Source of the DNA: a virus
Length of the DNA: 33,773 bases
IMG/VR virus record: IMGVR_UViG_3300032294_000207
Span: 1-33,773 of that record
Direction: 5' to 3' (one strand)
Part shown: piece after piece, positions 1 to 5,683 of the stretch
How the letters are laid out: each line of letters starts with the position of its first letter
How positions within the stretch are numbered: the stretch's first letter is position 1
Notes under the pieces: generated by a model
What the model was told of the DNA's origin: nothing
Seen by the model: the letters and a program-made list of their open reading frames with translations, nothing else
Databases searched by the model: none
Translations under genes and position numbers: made by a program

Positions 1-483
1 CTTACAGGCAAGAAAGGCGATAGCTTTGTCAACCAGGCTATGTTAGATGGGATTGAAAGAGAAAGTGCTGCTAGAGAGCTTTATATGCAATCTAAAGGGT
101 TATCTGTAACAGAGGTAGGTTTCTTTGACCATCCTGTTATTAAGAATAGTGGTGCTAGTCCTGACGGTGCTGTAAATGCAGAAGAGGAAGGCAAGTATGC
201 AGGTCTTATAGAGATTAAGTGTCCTATAGAAACAACCCATACTAATACGCTTATGAGTAAGTCAGTTCCTAGTAAATACATTCCACAAATGCAATGGCAG
301 TTAGCTTGTACCGGTGCTAAGTGGGTAGACTTTATAAGTTATAATCCTAACTTCCCTGAAGGAGAACTACAGTTATTTGTAGCAAGGGTTGACAGGGATG
401 ATACTTACATAGGAGAATTAGAAGCAGAAGTTATTAAGTTTTTAGACGAAGTAGACCAAACAATTTTAAAACTAAAGGAGTAG
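1..483 (+). CDS. YqaJ-like viral recombinase/exonuclease, 5' end cut by window
   Basis: Lambda-exonuclease-like PD-(D/E)XK nuclease that would resect double-stranded DNA 5' to 3' and work with the annealing protein at the other window end. The reading frame is open from base 1, so the ATG at base 40 is internal. Counting from base 1, visible family motifs are GIERESAAREL (probable Glu21), SPDG with Asp55, and EIKCP with Glu71 and Lys73, which match the Glu/Asp/Glu/Lys catalytic set of the family. The N-terminal few dozen residues are missing. Its stop is followed 3 bases later by the SSB-like gene, whose ribosome binding site (AAAGGAG) overlaps the end of this gene. I am confident of the family and have no activity evidence. 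Confidence 0.9.
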   Translation, partial: LTGKKGDSFVNQAMLDGIERESAARELYMQSKGLSVTEVGFFDHPVIKNSGASPDGAVNAEEEGKYAGLIEIKCPIETTHTNTLMSKSVPSKYIPQMQWQLACTGAKWVDFISYNPNFPEGELQLFVARVDRDDTYIGELEAEVIKFLDEVDQTILKLKE

Positions 484-486
484 TAT

Positions 487-729
487 ATGGCACAGTATGA
501 CAACACAAACACGTTTACGTTAAACAAGAACGATAAAGGCGATAATCCACGCCGACCAGACTATCGTGGAGAGCTCAACGTTGACGGTATTGAATTTAAT
601 TTATCAGGTTGGGTAAGAGAAGGAGCTAATGGTAAGTTCATTAGTGGTTCTGTATCAATAGTAAAAGCTAAGAGTGAAGTAAGAAGTAAACCTGCTGTTG
701 AAGGTGCAGATGAGGACGTTCCTTTCTAG
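487..729 (+). CDS. Small SSB-like protein with acidic C-terminal tip
   Basis: 80-residue protein of a small phage family usually found beside recombination genes. The centre (YRGELNVDGIEFNLSGWVRE, then GKFISGSVSI) looks like short beta strands of an OB-type fold. The last residues are ADEDVPF, close to the DDDIPF tip with which bacterial SSB recruits partner proteins. The position right after the exonuclease supports single-strand binding in recombination or replication. An AAAGGAG site lies before the ATG. The function is inferred from the tail and the context; residues contacting DNA cannot be identified from the sequence alone. Confidence 0.65.
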   Translation: MAQYDNTNTFTLNKNDKGDNPRRPDYRGELNVDGIEFNLSGWVREGANGKFISGSVSIVKAKSEVRSKPAVEGADEDVPF

Positions 730-741
730 GAGCATCCTCAT
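710..741. repeat. 32-base near-perfect palindrome at the ssb/pqqA convergence
   Basis: Arms 710-723 and 728-741 pair with one mismatch and one G-U wobble around a TTCT loop. The hairpin includes the codons for the acidic tail and the stop codon of the SSB-like gene, and lies 14 bases beyond the pqqA stop. No T-run follows on either strand, so it is not a classical intrinsic terminator. It could act as a transcript-end stabiliser or a barrier between converging transcripts. Confidence 0.5.
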
Positions 742-755
742 ACGCATAAAACAAA

Positions 756-827
756 TTACTTGTTCATTACATACATAGTGACTTCAAAGCCAAAACGCAT
801 TTCTGTAACTGCTGGTTTAGTCCACAT
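756..827 (-). CDS. pqqA: PqqA, PQQ precursor peptide (23 aa)
   Basis: Ribosomal peptide from which pyrroloquinoline quinone is made. The translation begins MWTKP, contains FGFEVTMY and ends in a basic residue, as bacterial PqqA peptides do; its length (23) is that of typical PqqA (22-24). Glu15 and Tyr19 form the E-x-x-x-Y pair that the radical SAM enzyme PqqE links on the carrier PqqD. AGGAG (835-839) lies 7 bases before the ATG, and TATAAT lies at 861-866. The gene is antisense between the SSB-like gene and the cell-wall hydrolase and is well below usual gene-caller limits. No pqqB-E genes are in the window, so it would rely on host enzymes. Expression is not shown. Confidence 0.9.
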   Translation of the reverse strand: MWTKPAVTEMRFGFEVTMYVMNK

Positions 828-860
828 AGTAGATCTCCTTTCTTTTAGATTTATATGTGA

Positions 861-866
861 ATTATA
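861..866 (-). promoter_or_regulatory. Candidate -10 box of pqqA promoter
   Basis: A perfect TATAAT on the minus strand about 34 bases before the pqqA ATG. It would give a short leader containing the Shine-Dalgarno site. The region 17-18 bases further upstream (TTACCC or GTTACC) is a poor -35 match, so the promoter may be weak or activator-dependent. Confidence 0.5.
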
Positions 867-921
867 CGCTTATACAGGTTTTGGGGTAACAGTAAAATCA
901 TTAAAAGCTATAGTGTAATAT

Positions 922-1302
922 ATGGATATGCACCATTTAGAATTAGATATAGCCTGTTACGCTACTGCTGTATATCATGAAGGATCAAGTAATAAATACG
1001 AAAGGATTGGCATTATAAATGTTATACGCAATAGAGTTCGTGATGGTCGTTGGGGTAATTCTGTATGCTCTGTTGTTTATGCTAATGGTCAGTTTATTGG
1101 GGTTACGGATGAAAGTCATAGAGAAGTTAATACTAGGGCGTATTTGGAAACTAAACTTTTGGTTATTGATACGATTATTTTTAATAAATACGCAAATCCA
1201 GTTGCAAATGCTTTATACTTCCATGATGATTCAATACCGCCAAAAAAAGAATGGTTCGGAAAACGAAAGAAAACACACATAGGAAGGATGGTATTTTACT
1301 AA
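922..1302 (+). CDS. SleB-like cell-wall hydrolase
   Basis: 126-residue protein of the Hydrolase_2/SleB family, which cleaves peptidoglycan (lytic transglycosylase-type). Motifs in order: ACYATAVYHEGSS with probable catalytic Glu20, INVIRNRV, CSVVYANGQF, ALYFHDDSIP and the closing IGRMVFY. There is no signal peptide or membrane segment, so a holin or membrane leak would be needed for access to the wall. No clear ribosome binding site is visible; ATG at 928 is an alternative start. It lies in the rightward operon, away from the late lysis genes on the other strand, so it may be the endolysin or a wall enzyme with another timing. Confidence 0.85.
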   Translation: MDMHHLELDIACYATAVYHEGSSNKYERIGIINVIRNRVRDGRWGNSVCSVVYANGQFIGVTDESHREVNTRAYLETKLLVIDTIIFNKYANPVANALYFHDDSIPPKKEWFGKRKKTHIGRMVFY

Positions 1303-1535
1303 TGAAAACTCCACTAGCTTACCTTTACGAAGAATATGACGTTAAATCAGGTGATCTTAAAAAGTCTTACCTATGGTCATTTCATCCCAATCAGTTGTCA
1401 TATTTAAATGATCTCAAAAATACAACTCACCACATCAAGATTACACCTTTGTATGCAGGTGATGAAGTAGAAGAATATAAAGGCATATCTAAATACGATA
1501 GTAAAAGATTAGCAGAAGCTCATGGTGGTTTATAA
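1302..1535 (+). CDS. Hypothetical protein, 77 aa
   Basis: Not recognised. The start is the ATG in the TAATG overlap with the hydrolase stop; AGGAAGG lies about 14 bases upstream. A longer reading from 1251 would overlap the hydrolase and is not preferred. The protein begins MKTPLAYLYEEYDV and is mixed polar, with many Tyr and Lys and no membrane segment or Cys motif. It ends in another TAATG overlap with the next gene, so it is translationally coupled on both sides. Confidence 0.65.
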   Translation: MKTPLAYLYEEYDVKSGDLKKSYLWSFHPNQLSYLNDLKNTTHHIKITPLYAGDEVEEYKGISKYDSKRLAEAHGGL

Positions 1536-1750
1536 TGGGAACATGGTATTCATCCGCTAGGGAAGAACAACAGGCTTTAAAAGTCAGAGAGTATATTAGA
1601 GCCAATCCTAAATCTAATTTAAAAGCTATTATTCAAGATTGTGGCGTAACACGATATAGATTAGATTATTTATATAGAACAGGGCAAATTAAATTACCTA
1701 TGCCCACACCTTATGGAGAACGTAATGGATTTTTTAGAAAAAGTAATTGA
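1535..1750 (+). CDS. Small putative helix-turn-helix protein, 71 aa
   Basis: Basic protein. Residues 15-50 (KVREYIRANP, then LKAIIQDCGVTRYRLDYLYRTG) read as a helix-turn-helix with a recognition helix rich in Arg and Tyr. It may be a DNA-binding regulator in the rightward operon. The start overlaps the upstream stop by one base (TAATG). The 3' end overlaps the small membrane-protein gene. No close family was recognised. Confidence 0.6.
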   Translation: MGTWYSSAREEQQALKVREYIRANPKSNLKAIIQDCGVTRYRLDYLYRTGQIKLPMPTPYGERNGFFRKSN

Positions 1751-1841
1751 TTGGTGTATTTATTTGTTAATTGGCTTGAGTGTTTTTGGTTTTATATATG
1801 GTTGTTATGATATTGTTAATTTATTTTTTATAAGGGGATAA
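1725..1841 (+). CDS. Small single-span membrane protein, 38 aa
   Basis: A short ORF with GGAGAA before its ATG that overlaps the end of the HTH gene. The first residues (MDFLEKVIDW) are charged and amphipathic. A hydrophobic span runs from about residue 11 to 28 (CIYLLIGLSVFGFIYGCY), and a short tail ends FFIRG. Size and topology would fit a pinholin-type or other lysis helper two genes after the cell-wall hydrolase, but many phage micro-membrane proteins have unknown roles. Confidence 0.6.
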   Translation: MDFLEKVIDWCIYLLIGLSVFGFIYGCYDIVNLFFIRG

Positions 1842-1843
1842 AT

Positions 1844-2131
1844 ATGGTAGATATGGTAAACAAGCCACCTCACTATACTGTGGGTGGTATTGAAAGCATA
1901 GATGTAATTGAAGCAAAACTAACACCTGAGCAATTTGAAGGTTATCTTATGGGAAGTAAAATGGCCTATGATTTGAGATACCCATTTAAAGGTAGTTATG
2001 AATTAGATTTGCAAAAATCTGATTTTTATAAACAAAAGTTATTAGAGCATAGAAAGAAACATGCACCTGAAGCTATTAATCCGCCAGAGATTGCTGCTCA
2101 ATTACAGCGTATTGAAATGATAGATGATTAA
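1844..2131 (+). CDS. DUF3310 family protein
   Basis: 95 residues. The family signature PPHYTVGGIESIDVIEAKL is present, followed by FEGYLMGSKMAYDLRYPFKG and DLQKSDFYKQKLLE. DUF3310 domains occur in many phages and are related to part of the T7 gp1.7 nucleotide-kinase family; the activity is not established for most members. AGGGGATAA gives the ribosome binding site for ATG 1844; ATG at 1853 is an alternative. Last gene of the rightward operon, followed by a structured stretch and a terminator. Confidence 0.85.
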   Translation: MVDMVNKPPHYTVGGIESIDVIEAKLTPEQFEGYLMGSKMAYDLRYPFKGSYELDLQKSDFYKQKLLEHRKKHAPEAINPPEIAAQLQRIEMIDD

Positions 2132-2223
2132 GTACCTAGATTTGGTAATGACTACACGTTTAGCAGAAAGCCTAAAAATACTAAACTTATTACATCCTCT
2201 AACGTAGGCTTAACGGTACTTAA
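2128..2223 (+). ncRNA. Possible structured RNA in the 3' untranslated region
   Basis: Three complementary pairs occur in less than 100 bases. TTAAGTACC (2128-2136) pairs with GGTACTTAA (2215-2223). AAGCCTA (2168-2174) pairs with TAGGCTT (2205-2211). GTAATGA (2145-2151) pairs with TTATTAC (2187-2193) through one G-U. The last two cross, which would make a pseudoknot inside the outer stem. The outer stem includes the DUF3310 stop codon and the intrinsic terminator follows directly. It has no tRNA layout. Confidence 0.4.
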
Positions 2224-2232
2224 AACGCACAT

Positions 2233-2260
2233 AAAGGGCTGTTCTAGCCCTTTTCTTTTA
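2233..2260 (+). terminator. Rho-independent terminator of the rightward operon
   Basis: Stem AAAGGGCT / AGCCCTTT (2233-2240 with 2246-2253), five-base loop GTTCT, followed by TTTTCTTTTA. It sits between converging operons. On the minus strand the hairpin lacks a good T-run, so it is mainly a rightward terminator. Confidence 0.85.
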
Positions 2261-2261
2261 T

Positions 2262-2444
2262 TTAGTGAATAGTATCATCATCTTGGCTTAATTCAGCGTA
2301 TAACGATAGTTCTTCGCCTGAAATCTCAATATATGATCCATCTGATATTTCTAGGATAATTATGTTATCGCCATAATCTAGTTCAGCAGACACAACAGTT
2401 TTACCTACAAGGTGATCGCATATTTGTTGTGCTGTGATTGCCAT
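2262..2444 (-). CDS. Hypothetical protein, 60 aa
   Basis: Acidic protein with the pattern LVGKTVVSAELDYGDNIIIL followed by ISDGSYIEISGEEL, which suggests a small all-beta domain. Function not recognised. It is the last gene of the leftward late transcript, 8 bases after the DnaQ-like exonuclease, and ends just before the shared terminator. Confidence 0.65.
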   Translation of the reverse strand: MAITAQQICDHLVGKTVVSAELDYGDNIIILEISDGSYIEISGEELSLYAELSQDDDTIH

Positions 2445-2452
2445 ATATATCC

Positions 2453-3190
2453 TTAAATATTAATAAGTGATTCTGTACCGATTTTTTCTTTAGTAGCAGA
2501 TCTAGCCCAAGCACCACAAGATTGACATTGAAACCTTTGAAATACTGATACTCTTGATCTTACTGTGCCACGTTTGTTTAATTTGCGTGAACCGCAATTT
2601 GGACAGCAAGGATTTGCGGAATACGCATTATGGTTAGGATGTTGTTTAATCCATCCTTTAAGTCTGTCATAAAGTTTTTCAAGTAATACAACATCATTCT
2701 TATTGTATTCTTCCATTCTTTTCCATGCTGCACGATCATTATTCATAACTTTTAGCCATAATTCATGGCCTTCATGGTCAGTTTTTTTACCTAATCCTAA
2801 ACGCTGTGATACATAATCTAGTTTATTAGAAACAAATCTAAAATTACTTTTTACTACCCTTAATAAGTCAATATGTTTAACAGGGCTTGGTGGTTGCATT
2901 TTGGCTTCAAGAAACTCTTTGTTGAGCATTGGCATATCAAATCGTAAACCATTATAGTGAACTACTACGTCAGCTTCTTCAATTAATGTATGTATGCTAT
3001 TTAACATACTTTTGCGATCTGTTTTGTAAATAGAATCAAACATGATTTTTGATTCACCATACCATTTAGCTGCGTAGCATAAGGTATAAGATGATTCTAA
3101 GAGTTGATTAAGAGCTACGTTTTGTTGCCAGATACCCCAGACTGTTGCTAAATTTGGCGCACATTCAATATCCAAAAGCAATATCTTCAT
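2453..3190 (-). CDS. DnaQ/RNase H-like 3'-5' exonuclease with C-terminal zinc ribbon
   Basis: 245 residues. DEDD motifs: DIEC (Asp7, Glu9), HYNGLRFDMPML (Asp85), and YNKNDVVLL (Tyr162, Asp166), the layout of DnaQ-type exonucleases of the predicted YprB-like group. The C-terminus carries a zinc ribbon (PCCPNC around residues 195-199 and CQSC at 222-225). It may trim nucleic acid in replication, recombination or host DNA breakdown. AGGAGTAGTT precedes the ATG. It is separated from the lysis genes by 109 bases containing a possible promoter, so it may have its own timing. The fold is clear; the substrate is unknown. Confidence 0.85.
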   Translation of the reverse strand: MKILLLDIECAPNLATVWGIWQQNVALNQLLESSYTLCYAAKWYGESKIMFDSIYKTDRKSMLNSIHTLIEEADVVVHYNGLRFDMPMLNKEFLEAKMQPPSPVKHIDLLRVVKSNFRFVSNKLDYVSQRLGLGKKTDHEGHELWLKVMNNDRAAWKRMEEYNKNDVVLLEKLYDRLKGWIKQHPNHNAYSANPCCPNCGSRKLNKRGTVRSRVSVFQRFQCQSCGAWARSATKEKIGTESLINI

Positions 3191-3216
3191 AACTACTCCT
3201 AGTGTTGAGTTACACT

Positions 3217-3222
3217 ATTATA
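3217..3222 (-). promoter_or_regulatory. Candidate -10 box upstream of the exonuclease
   Basis: TATAAT on the minus strand within the 109-base gap after the DUF5675 gene, 27 bases before the exonuclease ATG. The best -35 candidate (TTGCAA) has a 20-base spacer, so strength is doubtful. Overlapping copies of ACACTAT (3213-3227) surround it. Confidence 0.35.
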
Positions 3223-3299
3223 CACTATAAGCATTAAGATAATTGCAAGAATATATTTAATGTCATCTATAGCACAAAGCGTGTAGCAGATAATGTAAT

Positions 3300-3689
3300 C
3301 TAGCATATAACAAGCGTAGCTGTTTTAGCTTCTTTTAACTTTTCAAAAAATGAATTAAACGCTGTACGAGAGTTACCTATAAAATCTCCACCTGTCCAAG
3401 TTGTGCCAAGTAATATACATCCTTCTGTGTCTTTAGATGTATTGCCAGGATGAATCCTAACACCTTTAAAATTAGGTACATTTAATACATGGGGAAGTTG
3501 CTTACGAAAACGAGCAGAAAGATCAACAATGACAGAATAAGTGCCATTCGGAATAGCTGTTTGTCCATAAACTTTATCCCCTTTTCTAACTACATCTTCT
3601 AAAGAAAAACTATGATAAACACCATCAATATAGAATCTGCCGATAGTATATGTGCTTCCATATTCAAATCTTTCTAGTCGTAATTTCAT
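3300..3689 (-). CDS. DUF5675 family protein, putative wall-active enzyme
   Basis: 129 residues. The C-terminal signature GVRIHPGNTSKDTEGCILLG (His80, Cys91) resembles the His/Cys active-site layout of L,D-transpeptidase-like domains and is diagnostic of DUF5675. Its start overlaps the holin-like gene by four bases (ATGA), placing it in the lysis cassette, where DUF5675 proteins commonly occur. A role in peptidoglycan processing is inferred from motif and context; no activity is established for the family. Confidence 0.75.
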   Translation of the reverse strand: MKLRLERFEYGSTYTIGRFYIDGVYHSFSLEDVVRKGDKVYGQTAIPNGTYSVIVDLSARFRKQLPHVLNVPNFKGVRIHPGNTSKDTEGCILLGTTWTGGDFIGNSRTAFNSFFEKLKEAKTATLVIC

Positions 3690-4072
3690 CTTTTAATAGC
3701 CAAATACATTCTTTCGCCAATAACAAAACTCATGCAAGCACCAGTCATATCAAGAAATATTGCGACTACGGTAGTACCTACAATATTTGAATTAAATACA
3801 ATAATACCTGTAAAGATCATAATAGAACTAATAATGATGTATCTAAAAGATGCACGAAGATTAATAATCCATTTAGAAGGTTCGCCAGTAGGTGTATCTA
3901 GTGCAGCTAAAGCCTGTAACTTTTCAGACTCAGCTTTCATAAGCTCTATACGTTCTTTAATATTTTGTGGCTGTCCACCTGCACCACCTGTAAACTTTGC
4001 AATAAGACCTCTAGCACCGTCAGCAACTGCCGGTACTAATGCTGGTAATATAAGTGATAATAAGCTAGTCAT
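3686..4072 (-). CDS. Three-TM holin-like protein
   Basis: 128 residues: a hydrophobic N-terminus (MTSLLSLILPALVPAVADGA), a charged middle (ERIELMKAESEKLQAL), then KWIINLRASFRY before two clear membrane spans (about 76-93 and 97-119) and a basic end. The arrangement fits the 3TM holin family found in gene-transfer agents and phages. It lies between a His-rich micro-ORF and the DUF5675 gene with overlaps at both ends, so all are cotranslated. It would form the membrane lesion for lysis. Confidence 0.7.
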   Translation of the reverse strand: MTSLLSLILPALVPAVADGARGLIAKFTGGAGGQPQNIKERIELMKAESEKLQALAALDTPTGEPSKWIINLRASFRYIIISSIMIFTGIIVFNSNIVGTTVVAIFLDMTGACMSFVIGERMYLAIKR

Positions 4073-4176
4073 TATGTTGTAGAACTCCCATGATTGTGAT
4101 GATGATGTTGTGGTTCTTTTGGTTCTGGTTTAGGGGTTTTAGTAAATAACTCTTTAAGTTTGTCTAGTATTTTCAT
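4072..4176 (-). CDS. His-rich micro-protein in lysis cassette, 34 aa
   Basis: A short ORF fitting exactly between its neighbours: its ATG overlaps the SprT-like stop (ATGA) and its stop overlaps the holin ATG (TAATG). The first half is amphipathic (MKILDKLKELFTK), then a KTPKPEPKEPQ linker, then HHHHNHGSS. A metal-binding tail is possible. No known family was recognised. The double overlap and junction style shared with neighbouring genes argue that it is translated. Confidence 0.6.
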   Translation of the reverse strand: MKILDKLKELFTKTPKPEPKEPQHHHHNHGSSTT

Positions 4177-4517
4177 AGTTCAAAAGGATCAAATCCAAAT
4201 TGTTTAGCGACTTTCATTTTAAGTGCTTTAAACTCGCCTTTGTGTGATAAATATTTTTCTGATTTAGGATATTTAATGTATATGATTTGGTGAATCATCT
4301 CATGTAGAAGGGTTGCTATAACTGTATCTAAATGCCCACAGCGACCTTTAGAAATTGTAATGGTATGTGGTTCAGGTGAATATTCACCGTATAGATCAGG
4401 GTTATTACATACCACAAATTCTACACGTTTGGCAGGCGGAAATGGCATAGATGCGAAGGGTTCTATTTGTATAAATGCGGTATATAAAGCTGCTATAGAA
4501 TCTTCGGTAATCCACAT
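4173..4517 (-). CDS. SprT-like zinc metalloprotease
   Basis: 114 residues. LLHEMIHQIIY contains the HExxH zinc site (His72, Glu73, His76) and SHKGEFKALK supplies a third ligand (His92), as in SprT-like domains. The Cys-rich zinc ribbon of longer SprT proteins is absent. In phages such proteins lie near lysis or packaging genes; the substrate is unknown. It directly follows the XhlA-like gene and overlaps the His-rich micro-ORF by 4 bases. Confidence 0.8.
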   Translation of the reverse strand: MWITEDSIAALYTAFIQIEPFASMPFPPAKRVEFVVCNNPDLYGEYSPEPHTITISKGRCGHLDTVIATLLHEMIHQIIYIKYPKSEKYLSHKGEFKALKMKVAKQFGFDPFEL

Positions 4518-4724
4518 TTATTTGCCTAAAAAGTTGTGAGTGATATAGCCTACAAAGCCACCTAATGCTGATACAATTACCATACCAGCCCACATACCAC
4601 CACGACCTTTATTAGCAAGTTCTAATAACTCTTTAATATCTCTTTCAAGGCTTTCTACTTTATGTTCTAAAGATTCTACTTTGCCTATAAGTTTGCCATA
4701 AGATACAGGATTTATGTCGTTCAT
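4518..4724 (-). CDS. XhlA-like coiled-coil membrane protein
   Basis: 68 residues: heptad-like KVESLEHKVESLERDIKELL (about 15-34), then a glycine-rich turn and one membrane span near the C-terminus (WAGMVIVSALGGFVGYI). This matches the topology of haemolysin XhlA-type lysis accessory proteins. It starts the lysis cassette just after the collar fibre and ends directly before the protease gene. Confidence 0.65.
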   Translation of the reverse strand: MNDINPVSYGKLIGKVESLEHKVESLERDIKELLELANKGRGGMWAGMVIVSALGGFVGYITHNFLGK

Positions 4725-4726
4725 TA

Positions 4727-5683
4727 TTAGGCCTTCATAATAAATGCAAGTGCGTAGTATGGTGGCAAGTTTTGATTTGTGCCACTTGAACCTGTTGTTG
4801 AGTTAGCAACTGAAATACCTGTAGATGCAGCACCTGTAGTAACAGTAGTTCCAACTGCACCTACTTGATTACCACCACCAGCCACACCAAGAGTAGTAAA
4901 TGATTGGTAACTATGAGTATGTGTTGGATCAGTTACTGTTGCAGTATGGGTATGGCTTACTACAATAGCATCTTTAGTACCGCCAGTTTGTGTATCAGCA
5001 CCTGTAATTGTAGTATAAGCTACGCCAGCAGTATCTTGAAATGCACCAATAACAAATCTATTTCTTAAATCTGGAGTGCCACTAGAACCGTTACATAATA
5101 ACCATCCACTAGGAATAGTAGCAATAGTACCAGACCACATTGTAATAACGCCTGAAGGAACAACATTGGCTGGGTTTAATAATTGAAATTGTGTACCATC
5201 ATAAATAACTGTAATTGCAGAATTAATTAAAATGTCATTAGCTGAAAGAGCTGTTGTACCATTTTTAGTGATAGCCCTAGCACCAATAGAGTTAATATTA
5301 AGCGTAACGCCACTTGTATTTGTAGCAGCAGCAATAAATCTAAATACTTGTCCAGCAGCTAAAGCACTCATAGAAATAGGAGCAGTAGCAGCAATAGTAT
5401 TAGTACCAGTTACAGATGTTAAATATTGTAATGTTCCATCTTGCACTTGCGCTGCTGAAGCATACATATTTCTGACTGTAGCATTGCCTACATTAGTATG
5501 AGCATAAGTAGCCATAGGTAAGTTAGCTACAGGAGCTGTTTGTCCATCATAAGCAATAGATGCTGTTAATGATGATGCAATATCATTTAGGGTATTGTTA
5601 GCCCATGAAGATGATATGGTTGTTCCTGTGGTGACTGGATTCCCTGCTGGTAGGGTATACGTTCCTGCGCCATTTCTTGCCAT
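4727..5683 (-). CDS. Tail fibre with phage collar domain
   Basis: 318 residues. An N-terminal Thr/Ser/Ala-rich region begins MARNGAGTYTLPAGNPVTTG. Residues from about 177 (SGVITMWSGTIATIPSGWLL, then CNGSSGTPDLRNRFVIG) are the tail collar domain. A histidine cluster (SHTHTATVTDPTHTHSY) follows, typical of metal-binding fibre tips, and the protein ends LPPYYALAFIMKA as in many collar proteins. It is probably a receptor-contacting or short-fibre protein. One-base overlap with the upstream gene. Confidence 0.85.
   Translation of the reverse strand: MARNGAGTYTLPAGNPVTTGTTISSSWANNTLNDIASSLTASIAYDGQTAPVANLPMATYAHTNVGNATVRNMYASAAQVQDGTLQYLTSVTGTNTIAATAPISMSALAAGQVFRFIAAATNTSGVTLNINSIGARAITKNGTTALSANDILINSAITVIYDGTQFQLLNPANVVPSGVITMWSGTIATIPSGWLLCNGSSGTPDLRNRFVIGAFQDTAGVAYTTITGADTQTGGTKDAIVVSHTHTATVTDPTHTHSYQSFTTLGVAGGGNQVGAVGTTVTTGAASTGISVANSTTGSSGTNQNLPPYYALAFIMKA

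Noticed and set aside
40-483. Exonuclease starting at ATG 40
   Set aside because: The frame stays open to base 1 and contains family sequence upstream of the ATG, so the gene is cut by the window edge.
756-827. pqqA ORF as chance peptide
   Set aside because: Length, MWTKP start, FGFEVTMY core, E-x-x-x-Y spacing, basic end, correctly spaced AGGAG and a TATAAT upstream together are too specific for chance.
2128-2260. tRNA gene
   Set aside because: No acceptor/anticodon/T-arm arrangement; the outer stem spans 96 bases and inner helices cross.
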